From: an uncultured Flavobacteriaceae bacterium | GTDB taxonomy: Bacteria > Bacteroidota > Bacteroidia > Flavobacteriales > Flavobacteriaceae | NCBI GenBank assembly: GCA_913052425.1 | Contig: CAJXEG010000025.1 | Span: 1 to 11,608, forward strand | Length of the DNA: 11,608 nucleotides | Reading direction: 5' to 3' | Part shown: positions 1 to 6,837 of the stretch, one piece after another | How positions within the stretch are numbered: position 1 is the stretch's first letter | How the letters are laid out: every line of letters begins with the position of its first letter | Position numbers and translations under genes: made by a program | Notes under the pieces: generated by a model | The model's database searches: none | Seen by the model: the letters and a program-made list of their open reading frames with translations, nothing else | Told to the model about the DNA's origin: nothing

Positions 1-360
1 TCCCCAGACGTTGGTGGCTGAATTAATGATGATTTCTGAGGACTCGTCTTTGGGGTAGGAATACATGGTGTATGTACCGGCTTTAATTTCGGAGGCTCCC
101 AATTTAATAGACTTATAAAGTCTAATCTCTGTTGCTTCATTAGCTCCAGTTCTCCAAATCTCATAGGTGGGAACGACATCCTCTAAATTTCTTCCTCTCA
201 ACTGAGGTCGGCTGTAAGTTATTACGATAGCCTTGTCCGTAACTCTGTTGGAGGGAGGATAAAATACGCGATCCATGGGGCTTTTATCCAAACCTTTAAA
301 ATCTTGAGCGTGGGCCATGGTAGCTATAGCTGCAAGAATGAAAACTGATAATTTCTTCAT
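1..360 (-). CDS. DUF2911 family secreted protein, 3' end missing
   Basis: The reading frame opens with ATG at 360 and runs without a stop through 120 codons to the left window edge, so the C-terminal half or more is missing. Residues 1-19 form a clean Sec signal peptide: MKK, a hydrophobic stretch, then a cut after AHA before Gln. The mature part holds the block YPPSNRVTDKAIVITYSRPQ, followed by a GR motif and WRTGANEATEI. These blocks are typical of DUF2911, a Bacteroidota family of secreted proteins of unknown biochemical role. It lies 23 bp downstream of the zinc-ribbon gene on the same strand and may be cotranscribed with it. Nothing ties it to the carbohydrate genes further right. The family call rests on motif memory, not a profile search. 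Confidence 0.8.
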   Translation of the reverse strand, partial: MKKLSVFILAAIATMAHAQDFKGLDKSPMDRVFYPPSNRVTDKAIVITYSRPQLRGRNLEDVVPTYEIWRTGANEATEIRLYKSIKLGASEIKAGTYTMYSYPKDESSEIIINSATNVWG

Positions 361-383
361 TGAATAATTTATTGAGTTAAAAA

Positions 384-575
384 TTAGTTGTTGCAAACCA
401 TTTCAACACCACAACATGAGGGTGATTTTATTTTTCCTTCACATTCGGGACATCTTGAAACTTGGACTTCAGTTCCATCGTCTAACTTTAGGATATCATC
501 AACTAAAGCTTTATCACATTTGGCGCAACTTGCATTGACAGCCATGTCGCAGTTATTACATTCGTATGTTGCCAT
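384..575 (-). CDS. Small cysteine-rich zinc-ribbon protein (63 aa)
   Basis: This 63-residue protein has nine cysteines: C6, C9, C17, C20, C42, C45, C54, C55 and C61. The first six form three CxxC knuckles and the last three sit in a PSCCGVEMVC tail. That is enough for two zinc- or iron-binding ribbons. There is no signal peptide, so it should be cytoplasmic. The middle, residues 22-40, is acidic and contains a DDGTEVQVS segment that looks like a beta-hairpin between the knuckles. The CCGxEM tail resembles the cysteine pair of desulforedoxin-like ribbons, but that is only a resemblance. It sits 59 bp downstream of the GH78 gene, with no clear terminator between, and 23 bp upstream of the DUF2911 gene. 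Its function is unknown. The regular cysteine spacing makes it a real gene rather than a chance frame, and the overlapping plus-strand frame has no such pattern. Confidence 0.82.
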   Translation of the reverse strand: MATYECNNCDMAVNASCAKCDKALVDDILKLDDGTEVQVSRCPECEGKIKSPSCCGVEMVCNN

Positions 576-634
576 GATTTTTTTTTAAAGGTAGTAAGTT
601 TTAAGAAATTTTGAAGATATATTATTTATTTTGA

Positions 635-2947
635 TCATTTAACCTCAAAAGATGTTTTTCCGGCAGGAAAATCTTTTAGATGAAAATATCCTTTCTCAGC
701 CTTTTTTTGCCTGGGTTGTCCGTTGATATATAGCTTTTTCTCACCTTTCAAAGCAGGAATCATCAGGTCTCCTGTAACCCCTCCCGGTAGGTTGACCTTC
801 ATCGCAAAAGTGTTGTCGGTTTGACGACACTCAAGCTCGACTGTTCCTGTGATAAAACTGGTTTTTAGGATTGCGAATTCAAGGGTGCCTATTTTGGGGT
901 GTATTTTAATTTTTTGCGCTCCAGAGGTCAGGGGGGCTACTCCCATCATCTTTCTGACAATAATATTGGCAGGTGCACCGCCCCAGGCGTGGTTCAAATC
1001 CAAATTGGGTTTATACCTTTTGTCCCATGCCTCCATGGTGATGGTTGATCCATATCGGATCATGTTGTACCAGCTTCTTTCTGTTTTTGCGGCCATAAGG
1101 CCTATGGCATGATCCGCACCGCCATAATCAAAAAGCCCCTCCAGTAAAATTTGTGAGCCATAGACACTACAGGACATGTTTTTTTGCGCTACATAAGTCA
1201 CTACATTTTCTATGTCCTTTTGCGGGATCAGCCCAAAAGTCAGCGCAAACATATTGGCGTGTTGAGATTTGTGGTCTGTATCTTCCCCATCATTGATCAA
1301 ACCATTGTTTTTATCCTGAAAGGTTTCCAGATATGCTTTTTTGACTTTTTCACTGCGTGTTTGAAATAAGCTTAGATCCTCCTTTTGATCTAGATCAAGG
1401 GCAATTTCTTCCATTATTTTCAAAGCCCCATAATACAAGGCATTGACCACTGCATTGTAGGTTTGATAAACATAACCATCGTTTTCTCCCGGATGTTCTT
1501 TTTCTGTTCCTGTAAAATGCTTTAGGTTCTCATAACCACCGGGAGGCTGGTCCTGAGGCCAGTCGACAATGTCTCTTAGGTTGTTGTTTTTTCCCCAATG
1601 ATTTTTGTGTAATTTTTTAAAAAAGGCGTCCGTTTGTTTTCCGGTCAAAGTGCTGATGAGACCTGTCTCATCCGACAAGTCCATCAGTGTTTTGATTTTT
1701 AGTTCCTCATAATATTTTTCAATGAAGCGATTGTCTCCGGTATAGAGATAATCATACCAGGCCATCAGAATATTATAAAGGGTCCATTCGGTGGGCCATG
1801 TAGGATTGAACAATAAGTGCTTCATGCTGCCTCTGGCAATTCCATACTCAGCGTCTACAGCATAGTGAGAAAGTTGATTGATAAAAGCATCGGCTTCATA
1901 AGGGATTCGCTCTCTGTCTCCATCTACATAATAGCCACAGAAACTGGTAGCTTTCATAGAATATTTACAAAAATCCCAAACTTGGTTTAAAACTTCATCA
2001 CTTGAAACAAAAGATGAGGCAGATTCCTCAAAAGTATAATTGATCATCGTCCTGACGGCTTGAGGGGCTTTTAAATCACCGCCATAACCTTTGACCTCGA
2101 CAAATCGGAAAGGGTAAACCTCTCCGATATAGTCCGGCATTTTTATCATAAAACGGTTACTGGCCCTTTTCTTGTTTTCCGGCCAAGGGATTTCATACCA
2201 GTGTGTTCCCGGTTTTAATTTTAAGTAGGTTTGATAATATCTGATGTTCCTACCTGCTTGAGCATCAATCGATAAAGTGTTTTTTTGTTTCATCTCACCT
2301 ACACTGACCAGAATTGAATCTTCCTTTGATGAATTCAATTCGATTTTAAGCTTAGCAAAAGCAGCTTTTCTAAAATCAAGAAAATAGCTTCCATCTATTT
2401 TTTTGGTGAGCTCTGGAAATTCGTCCGAAGCGACCAGTGGTTCTTGTGAAAATTTTTCAGGCGATGCATTGGGGTCGATCACAAATGCTTGAGGTTCTGA
2501 ATAGCCAGAACTTTGATCCTCATTTTCCCAATATCGGACTTTCCAGTAATATACCTTGTTTTTTTGAAGTGGATTGCCTTTGTATAGGGTTGAGGATTGG
2601 TGGCTGTATATTTTACCACTGTCCCAGTGATCGCCTTTGTTTTGTTTTAATAATTCTCGGTTGCTGCTTAGCAAGATCTGATATGCGATGGTGTTTTGAG
2701 ATCTATCGTCCAGAATCCAATTAAAGAGTGGGTTTTCAGATTGAATTTTTGCAATTTCGTACCGCCCCTTTGTCAACACATCGTTTTGGAGTATAAGGGA
2801 TTGTTTTTTTCCATTAAGTCCTACATAATCTGCATTACGCATCAAATCGGTTCTCAAACCTTTGGGTAGAATATTTTCTTCTCCACAGCCCAGAAAGAGC
2901 AATACAATGAATGGAATTAATAGGGAATAGAATGTTTTCAATTTCAA
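635..2947 (-). CDS. Alpha-L-rhamnosidase lipoprotein, GH78-like
   Basis: Predicted to release terminal alpha-L-rhamnose from a polysaccharide or oligosaccharide at the cell envelope. Residues 1-21 are a lipoprotein signal with lipobox LFLGC (Cys21). The acidic GEE right after the cysteine partly resembles the Bacteroidota lipoprotein export signal, so surface exposure is possible. About residues 68-157 form a fibronectin-like domain ending in YYWKVRYW...FVID. About 175-305 are a beta-sandwich like Bac_rhamnosid_N. About 310-670 are the (alpha/alpha)6 barrel, and about 672-750 a C-terminal beta domain. The GH78 acid motif appears as VDGDRERIPYEAD with Glu346 as candidate general acid and Asp353 nearby. 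Glu639 in STITMEAWD, before NHAWGG, is the candidate base. The length, 770 aa, is normal for the family. It follows the esterase gene by 13 bp and is the last gene of the carbohydrate cluster. Exact linkage specificity cannot be read from the sequence. Confidence 0.88.
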   Translation of the reverse strand: MKLKTFYSLLIPFIVLLFLGCGEENILPKGLRTDLMRNADYVGLNGKKQSLILQNDVLTKGRYEIAKIQSENPLFNWILDDRSQNTIAYQILLSSNRELLKQNKGDHWDSGKIYSHQSSTLYKGNPLQKNKVYYWKVRYWENEDQSSGYSEPQAFVIDPNASPEKFSQEPLVASDEFPELTKKIDGSYFLDFRKAAFAKLKIELNSSKEDSILVSVGEMKQKNTLSIDAQAGRNIRYYQTYLKLKPGTHWYEIPWPENKKRASNRFMIKMPDYIGEVYPFRFVEVKGYGGDLKAPQAVRTMINYTFEESASSFVSSDEVLNQVWDFCKYSMKATSFCGYYVDGDRERIPYEADAFINQLSHYAVDAEYGIARGSMKHLLFNPTWPTEWTLYNILMAWYDYLYTGDNRFIEKYYEELKIKTLMDLSDETGLISTLTGKQTDAFFKKLHKNHWGKNNNLRDIVDWPQDQPPGGYENLKHFTGTEKEHPGENDGYVYQTYNAVVNALYYGALKIMEEIALDLDQKEDLSLFQTRSEKVKKAYLETFQDKNNGLINDGEDTDHKSQHANMFALTFGLIPQKDIENVVTYVAQKNMSCSVYGSQILLEGLFDYGGADHAIGLMAAKTERSWYNMIRYGSTITMEAWDKRYKPNLDLNHAWGGAPANIIVRKMMGVAPLTSGAQKIKIHPKIGTLEFAILKTSFITGTVELECRQTDNTFAMKVNLPGGVTGDLMIPALKGEKKLYINGQPRQKKAEKGYFHLKDFPAGKTSFEVK

Positions 2948-2960
2948 TGCTATTTAATTT

Positions 2961-3749
2961 TTATTTCTGATACAATTCTTTAAACTTAATGGCAAACCTT
3001 TTACCCAAAACCTCAAGACTTTTATGGTCGTAATGCGTACCGTCATATGTTGAGGTTCCGGCAGACTTTACCGATGCTCCATGGGGGATTTCGGTATTGA
3101 GTCTGTCTAGCATTTTTTTAAAATCTTCATTTTCAGGCCGGTTTTTATTTAGTTCAGAGGCAATGAATATCATTTTTTCATTATTAAACTCCTTTCTCAA
3201 AGTGTAAATTATAGATTTGAGTTTTTTGAAGTAGATGGCAAATTTTGGATCTTTATCCCCTAGATTGCCTTCTCCTTGAAGCCAAAAGGTAGCAATTATC
3301 TTTCCCTGATCACCAATTGCGAATTTGCCCCTTCTTAGGGCTTCCTTAAAGAAACGGGTTCCAGGTATCCATTGATCAATTTTGGTCCCCCCTCTAGCAT
3401 TTACGATTAACCCTAGGGGGTTAATGTCGCCATCAGCGATTACTTCCTTGGCGAAAGAATGCCCCAAATTGAATCTTTGCATACTGGCCTCTTTTCTTAT
3501 CGAAGAGTAAATATTTAGGGGGCTTTTTAGTGGAACCCATTGATTGAGACTGTCGAGCAGAAAAGCATTTTTAACGACTTGGTAGTCTTGCTTAGTCATT
3601 TCAGCTCGCCCTGCCATATTTGATTGGCCGATTAGTAAAATAATTTCTTTAGGCTCTTCTTTTGGTGATTGGGCATTAATCTGAAAACCCAAAATTAAAA
3701 GTGTATAATTCAAAAAGCACTTTCCAACGTTTTTTAATTTTATTTTCAT
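2961..3749 (-). CDS. SASA/SGNH carbohydrate O-acetylesterase
   Basis: A serine esterase of the sialate O-acetylesterase (SASA, DUF303) superfamily, which also includes acetyl-xylan esterases. It probably removes O-acetyl groups from the sugar chain so glycosidases can act. Residues 1-27 look like a Sec signal peptide ending in NAQ, which gives periplasmic placement. The nucleophile block is IGQSNMAGR with Ser43. The GGTKIDQWIPG block begins at about residue 120. WLQGEGN with Gln158, Glu160 and Asn162 matches the family's WxQGExN oxyanion block. YDGTH supplies Asp236 and His239 of the triad. All catalytic blocks are present and the length, 262 aa, fits a single-domain enzyme. It lies 45 bp after the metallophosphoesterase and 13 bp before the rhamnosidase, so the three are probably one transcript. 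The substrate is probably an acetylated plant or algal glycan; sialic acid is only the historical family name. Confidence 0.87.
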   Translation of the reverse strand: MKIKLKNVGKCFLNYTLLILGFQINAQSPKEEPKEIILLIGQSNMAGRAEMTKQDYQVVKNAFLLDSLNQWVPLKSPLNIYSSIRKEASMQRFNLGHSFAKEVIADGDINPLGLIVNARGGTKIDQWIPGTRFFKEALRRGKFAIGDQGKIIATFWLQGEGNLGDKDPKFAIYFKKLKSIIYTLRKEFNNEKMIFIASELNKNRPENEDFKKMLDRLNTEIPHGASVKSAGTSTYDGTHYDHKSLEVLGKRFAIKFKELYQK

Positions 3750-3794
3750 GTTAGAAATAATGCTTTTACGATTCTGTAGGATTTTTGTTACTTC

Positions 3795-5117
3795 TTAATC
3801 AAAGTATTTGTTTTTTCCATTTTGCTTTAATATTTCAAAACGGTCAAATAATTCCCCTGTAGCAGTAAAAGATCGATATATCAATCGGTCTCCGTCAATA
3901 GAAATGTGTTGGAATAATTGAATGCGTTCTCCAGTTTTACCTTGAGTTGCTCCAAATTCATCCCAACCTGTTTTATTGACAGAGTACATTTTACCTCCAC
4001 TAACAGATACTACATATACTGGTCCTATAATGTTTTGATTCTTAACATCATTTTTAACGACGATGGGTTTCTCATAAATAGCACCCCTAGCATAGGTATG
4101 GTCATGGCCTTGAAGGGCCAGATCAACATTATATTCCTCAAAAATAGGCTGCCACAGTAATCTTAGTTCTGAGTTATCTCTACCTGTAGATGCAGAAAAT
4201 ACAGGATGATGATAAGTAACTACTACCCATTTTTTATCATTACTCTTTAAAACATCCTTCAGCCATTTAGCTTGACGCTTTATAGCAATATTACTATTAA
4301 GAGCTATTATTTTTAAATCTGGATAATCTACATAATAACAGGTTTTTTCCAATCCTTTGGGACCATTTTTTGGAAAACCGAATTGAGCATTCCATTGAAC
4401 AGAAAGTACTTCATTCTGTGAAAATAAACTTCCATCAAGATAGCGATACTCATGATTTCCTGGGACTGCAATAGCTGGTATTTCACTATGAATAAAACTT
4501 CCAGCCGCAAACCATTCATTCCAATCAGTCTCCTCATGACCATCATCAACTAAATCACCTGCATGGATAAAAAAATCAGCATTAGGAGCTGTTTTGTATG
4601 CATTCCTAATTACTCTGGACCATAATTCTAAAATATAATTTTGAGCATCTCCTACATATAAAAAAGAAATTGGAGTAGGCTGATTATTAGCAGTTTTAAA
4701 ATGATGCCATTCACTTTTAAAATGATAATTACCAACTCTATATGCATAAAGAGTGTTAGGTGCTAACTGATCGATTTGAACTTCAAAATATGAAGCTTTA
4801 AATCCATCTTTGTATGCTTGCTCAGAATCTACTACAGTTCTTTCTGCTTTATATTTTTTGCTATTTTTTTTAAAGTAGGGGCCAGGTCCAGCAACTGCAA
4901 GCTCAACATAACCTATTTTATTACTGGCCTCAGTCCTCCAATTAATTCCAACTGTTCTCGAGGGGTCTTCAGTTGCACTTAAAACAACATGGTCTGGAAA
5001 TTTTGTTGGAGACGCCCACTCTTTAACGATTTCATTTATTTCTTTTTTTGTAGTCTGTGAGTTACTCAGTCCAACTGTGAAAAGAAAAATACCAACGAAA
5101 ATTTTTTTATTTAACAT
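3795..5117 (-). CDS. Secreted purple-acid-phosphatase-like metallophosphoesterase
   Basis: A dinuclear-metal phosphoesterase with the two-domain plan of bacterial purple acid phosphatases. Residues 1-20 are a Sec signal peptide ending SNS before Gln. About 42-143 are an N-terminal fibronectin-like domain, PDHVVLSATEDP through WHHFKTA. About 150-430 are the calcineurin-like catalytic domain. Metal-ligand motifs in order are VGDAQ (Asp157), HAGDLVDDG (Asp188), PGNHEY (Asn221, His222), TYHHPVF (His303) and QGHDHTYAR (His338, His340). The canonical GDxxY tyrosine that gives the purple colour is replaced by Asp191, and motif one is DAQ rather than DxG. It is therefore probably not a classical Fe(III)-Zn/Mn enzyme. 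Its substrate may be a phosphomonoester, a phosphodiester or another ester on the glycan. The gene follows a terminator-like hairpin and heads a three-gene run with the esterase and rhamnosidase. It is AT-rich: about 37% GC over 4321-4620 by hand count. Confidence 0.87.
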   Translation of the reverse strand: MLNKKIFVGIFLFTVGLSNSQTTKKEINEIVKEWASPTKFPDHVVLSATEDPSRTVGINWRTEASNKIGYVELAVAGPGPYFKKNSKKYKAERTVVDSEQAYKDGFKASYFEVQIDQLAPNTLYAYRVGNYHFKSEWHHFKTANNQPTPISFLYVGDAQNYILELWSRVIRNAYKTAPNADFFIHAGDLVDDGHEETDWNEWFAAGSFIHSEIPAIAVPGNHEYRYLDGSLFSQNEVLSVQWNAQFGFPKNGPKGLEKTCYYVDYPDLKIIALNSNIAIKRQAKWLKDVLKSNDKKWVVVTYHHPVFSASTGRDNSELRLLWQPIFEEYNVDLALQGHDHTYARGAIYEKPIVVKNDVKNQNIIGPVYVVSVSGGKMYSVNKTGWDEFGATQGKTGERIQLFQHISIDGDRLIYRSFTATGELFDRFEILKQNGKNKYFD

Positions 5118-5146
5118 AATATAAGTGATTGTTTAACTAGTATATA

Positions 5147-5192
5147 AAATAAACCGCCAACGAAATTGTTAAACTCGATAGCGGTTTTATTT
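5147..5192 (-). terminator. Probable intrinsic terminator after the DUF6807-DUF1080 gene
   Basis: An inverted repeat pairs AAACCGC at 5151-5157 with GCGGTTT at 5181-5187. Four further A/T pairs (5147-5150 with 5189-5192) extend it past a single bulged T at 5188. The loop is 23 nt. Read on the minus strand, the second arm is followed by a T-rich run (TTTATTTTATAT), as expected for an intrinsic terminator. It lies 14 bp past the stop codon of the upstream gene and 30 bp before the start codon of the next. It would therefore separate the oxidoreductase/DUF1080 unit from the phosphoesterase unit, or attenuate transcription between them. The long loop lowers certainty. Confidence 0.5.
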
Positions 5193-5205
5193 ACATATGA
5201 TAATT

Positions 5206-6828
5206 TTAGAAACTAGCAATATCGATTGATTTATACCAGATTTCCATCTCTCTTTTGCTATGAAGCTGGATACCAACTGGACCATTAAGATTTGCATCTT
5301 CCATAGTATAATCCATCACTTGTTCCCCATTTAACCATACTCTGTAGCGGTTACCTATAGCTTCAGCAACCATGTTATTCCAGTCGTTCATTTTGAGGAG
5401 TGATTTAACTTTAGTCGCTTCCTTCGGATATCCTTTTTTTGGAATGTAGGGAGAACCAGTCATATCTCTTTTTAATGAACCTGATACGCCTATTTGAATT
5501 TGAGGATTTAAATGGTCACTTCCTCTCATAAAAATTCCAGAGTCTATATTACCTTCGATGAATTTAAAATCAAGACGAACTCTAAAGTTTTCGAACGAAT
5601 TCTTGGTCCACAGTGTTGAACCTATTTCATCTGGGCCATTTTTTACTTTCAAAAGATTATCTTCAACAGACCACCATATGTTGTCATTCAGATCAATTTC
5701 CTTTACAATAACACCATCAGCCTCTCCTCTTCTGGTTTTTATAACCCATTGAGAAAGATCTGATCCGTCGAAATAAGTCTTATATTTATTATCGACTAGT
5801 GAAAATTTACTAATGTCTTTTGGATCAAGAATTGAACCATTATGTACCAACATTCTATAATGAAATGTTACTGACTCTCCATTTTGCAAAGAAAAATTCA
5901 GAGCTTCTTTCCCTTTTGAAAAAACTTCTTGACCTAAGGGGTTGGCCGAAAAAAGACCGTAGTCTCTGGCATGCCAATAGGTGGGATAGCCCACATTTTT
6001 AGGGTTGTCCATGATGGTGATGGAAACGGGTTCTTCCTTTATTGTGCTGTAGAGTTTTACCCATTCGGCACGGGTTCCCCAAACGTCATTACCTTCCAAT
6101 CCTTCACTGCTGAGGTAGTTCCCATTAACTCCCGTATTGTCCAATACCTTTACCTCTGTCGGATTGCCTTGTGCATCGACAAAAATTGCCGGTTTTTTGG
6201 CGGGTAATTCCATAGCACGGGTTACACGAACGCCAAAAACTCCTTCTTTGTTGTCTTTAAAAGAAATGTCTTGAAGTGCGGTAAGTGTTGTGTACCGATC
6301 AACAATTCTGGTGTTGCCCTCTTGCGAGAATTTAAAAACGGTAGTTTCATCCAGCATGGATTCACCTGCAGTACTTTGCCAACTGCTTTTGGTAGTAAGA
6401 CTGCCTTGTTCTTGATTTATTTTAACAATTTCACTGTGTACAATCTTACCGTAGTCTTCCAATTTTTCTTTTGGAATGGCATCAGAGTTGTTCCAGAAGT
6501 CCAATCCATTAACGTCTCCATAGTTAAACCAATGACCCATATGATGGGGGTGGTCAACACGTTCACCCGGTTGAGGGTCAATGGGAAAACCTCTTGTAAG
6601 TGTTTTGCCACTGGCGGTAACCAAAGGAAAAAGAACGGGTTTGGGAAGTGAAGCTTGATAATGGTAACTGGTAAATAGCGTACCATTAAGTTGTACGTCA
6701 ACTTTTTGGTTTGCTGTATCGTTTACAAAAACAACCGAAGCAGATTCCGCTTCGGTAGTTTTAGGTTGTCCTTTGCATGAATTCATTGCGACGCTCAGGA
6801 TTATCATTAAAGTAAAAGCCCTAATCAT
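5206..6828 (-). CDS. DUF6807 (PmoA-like) - DUF1080 (3-keto-disaccharide hydrolase) fusion lipoprotein
   Basis: A two-domain envelope protein of 540 aa. Residues 1-18 are a lipoprotein-type signal with Cys18 in MNSCKGQ. No acidic run follows the cysteine, so a periplasmic-facing location is favoured. About 30-333 match the DUF6807/PmoA family, with the histidine cluster HPHHMGHW (His93, 95, 96, 99) and WHARDYGLF (His286, Arg288, Asp289) as likely active-site or metal-site blocks. About 349-538 match DUF1080, starting YFDGSDLSQW, with the conserved stretch DSGIFMRG at 429-436 and the ending GPVGIQLHSKREMEIWYKSI. DUF1080 enzymes are established cleavers of 3-keto-glycosides. The function of the DUF6807 half is not established. 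It begins 9 bp after the Gfo/Idh/MocA gene and is surely cotranscribed with it; that enzyme class can make the 3-keto substrate. By hand count GC drops from about 44% (5941-6600) to about 35% (5221-5880) within this gene. Confidence 0.87.
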   Translation of the reverse strand: MIRAFTLMIILSVAMNSCKGQPKTTEAESASVVFVNDTANQKVDVQLNGTLFTSYHYQASLPKPVLFPLVTASGKTLTRGFPIDPQPGERVDHPHHMGHWFNYGDVNGLDFWNNSDAIPKEKLEDYGKIVHSEIVKINQEQGSLTTKSSWQSTAGESMLDETTVFKFSQEGNTRIVDRYTTLTALQDISFKDNKEGVFGVRVTRAMELPAKKPAIFVDAQGNPTEVKVLDNTGVNGNYLSSEGLEGNDVWGTRAEWVKLYSTIKEEPVSITIMDNPKNVGYPTYWHARDYGLFSANPLGQEVFSKGKEALNFSLQNGESVTFHYRMLVHNGSILDPKDISKFSLVDNKYKTYFDGSDLSQWVIKTRRGEADGVIVKEIDLNDNIWWSVEDNLLKVKNGPDEIGSTLWTKNSFENFRVRLDFKFIEGNIDSGIFMRGSDHLNPQIQIGVSGSLKRDMTGSPYIPKKGYPKEATKVKSLLKMNDWNNMVAEAIGNRYRVWLNGEQVMDYTMEDANLNGPVGIQLHSKREMEIWYKSIDIASF

Positions 6829-6837
6829 AGTGCTGTA

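Noticed and set aside
576..634. Terminator or clear promoter between the rhamnosidase and the zinc-ribbon gene
   Set aside because: No hairpin was found. The only promoter-like string (TATCTTCA on the minus strand) matches the Bacteroidota -7 consensus poorly and lacks a well-spaced partner.
6271..6651. 126-aa plus-strand open frame, and the similar 116-aa frame at 11051-11401
   Set aside because: Both lie wholly inside well-supported minus-strand genes, and their translations show no domain or export features. They are shadow frames.
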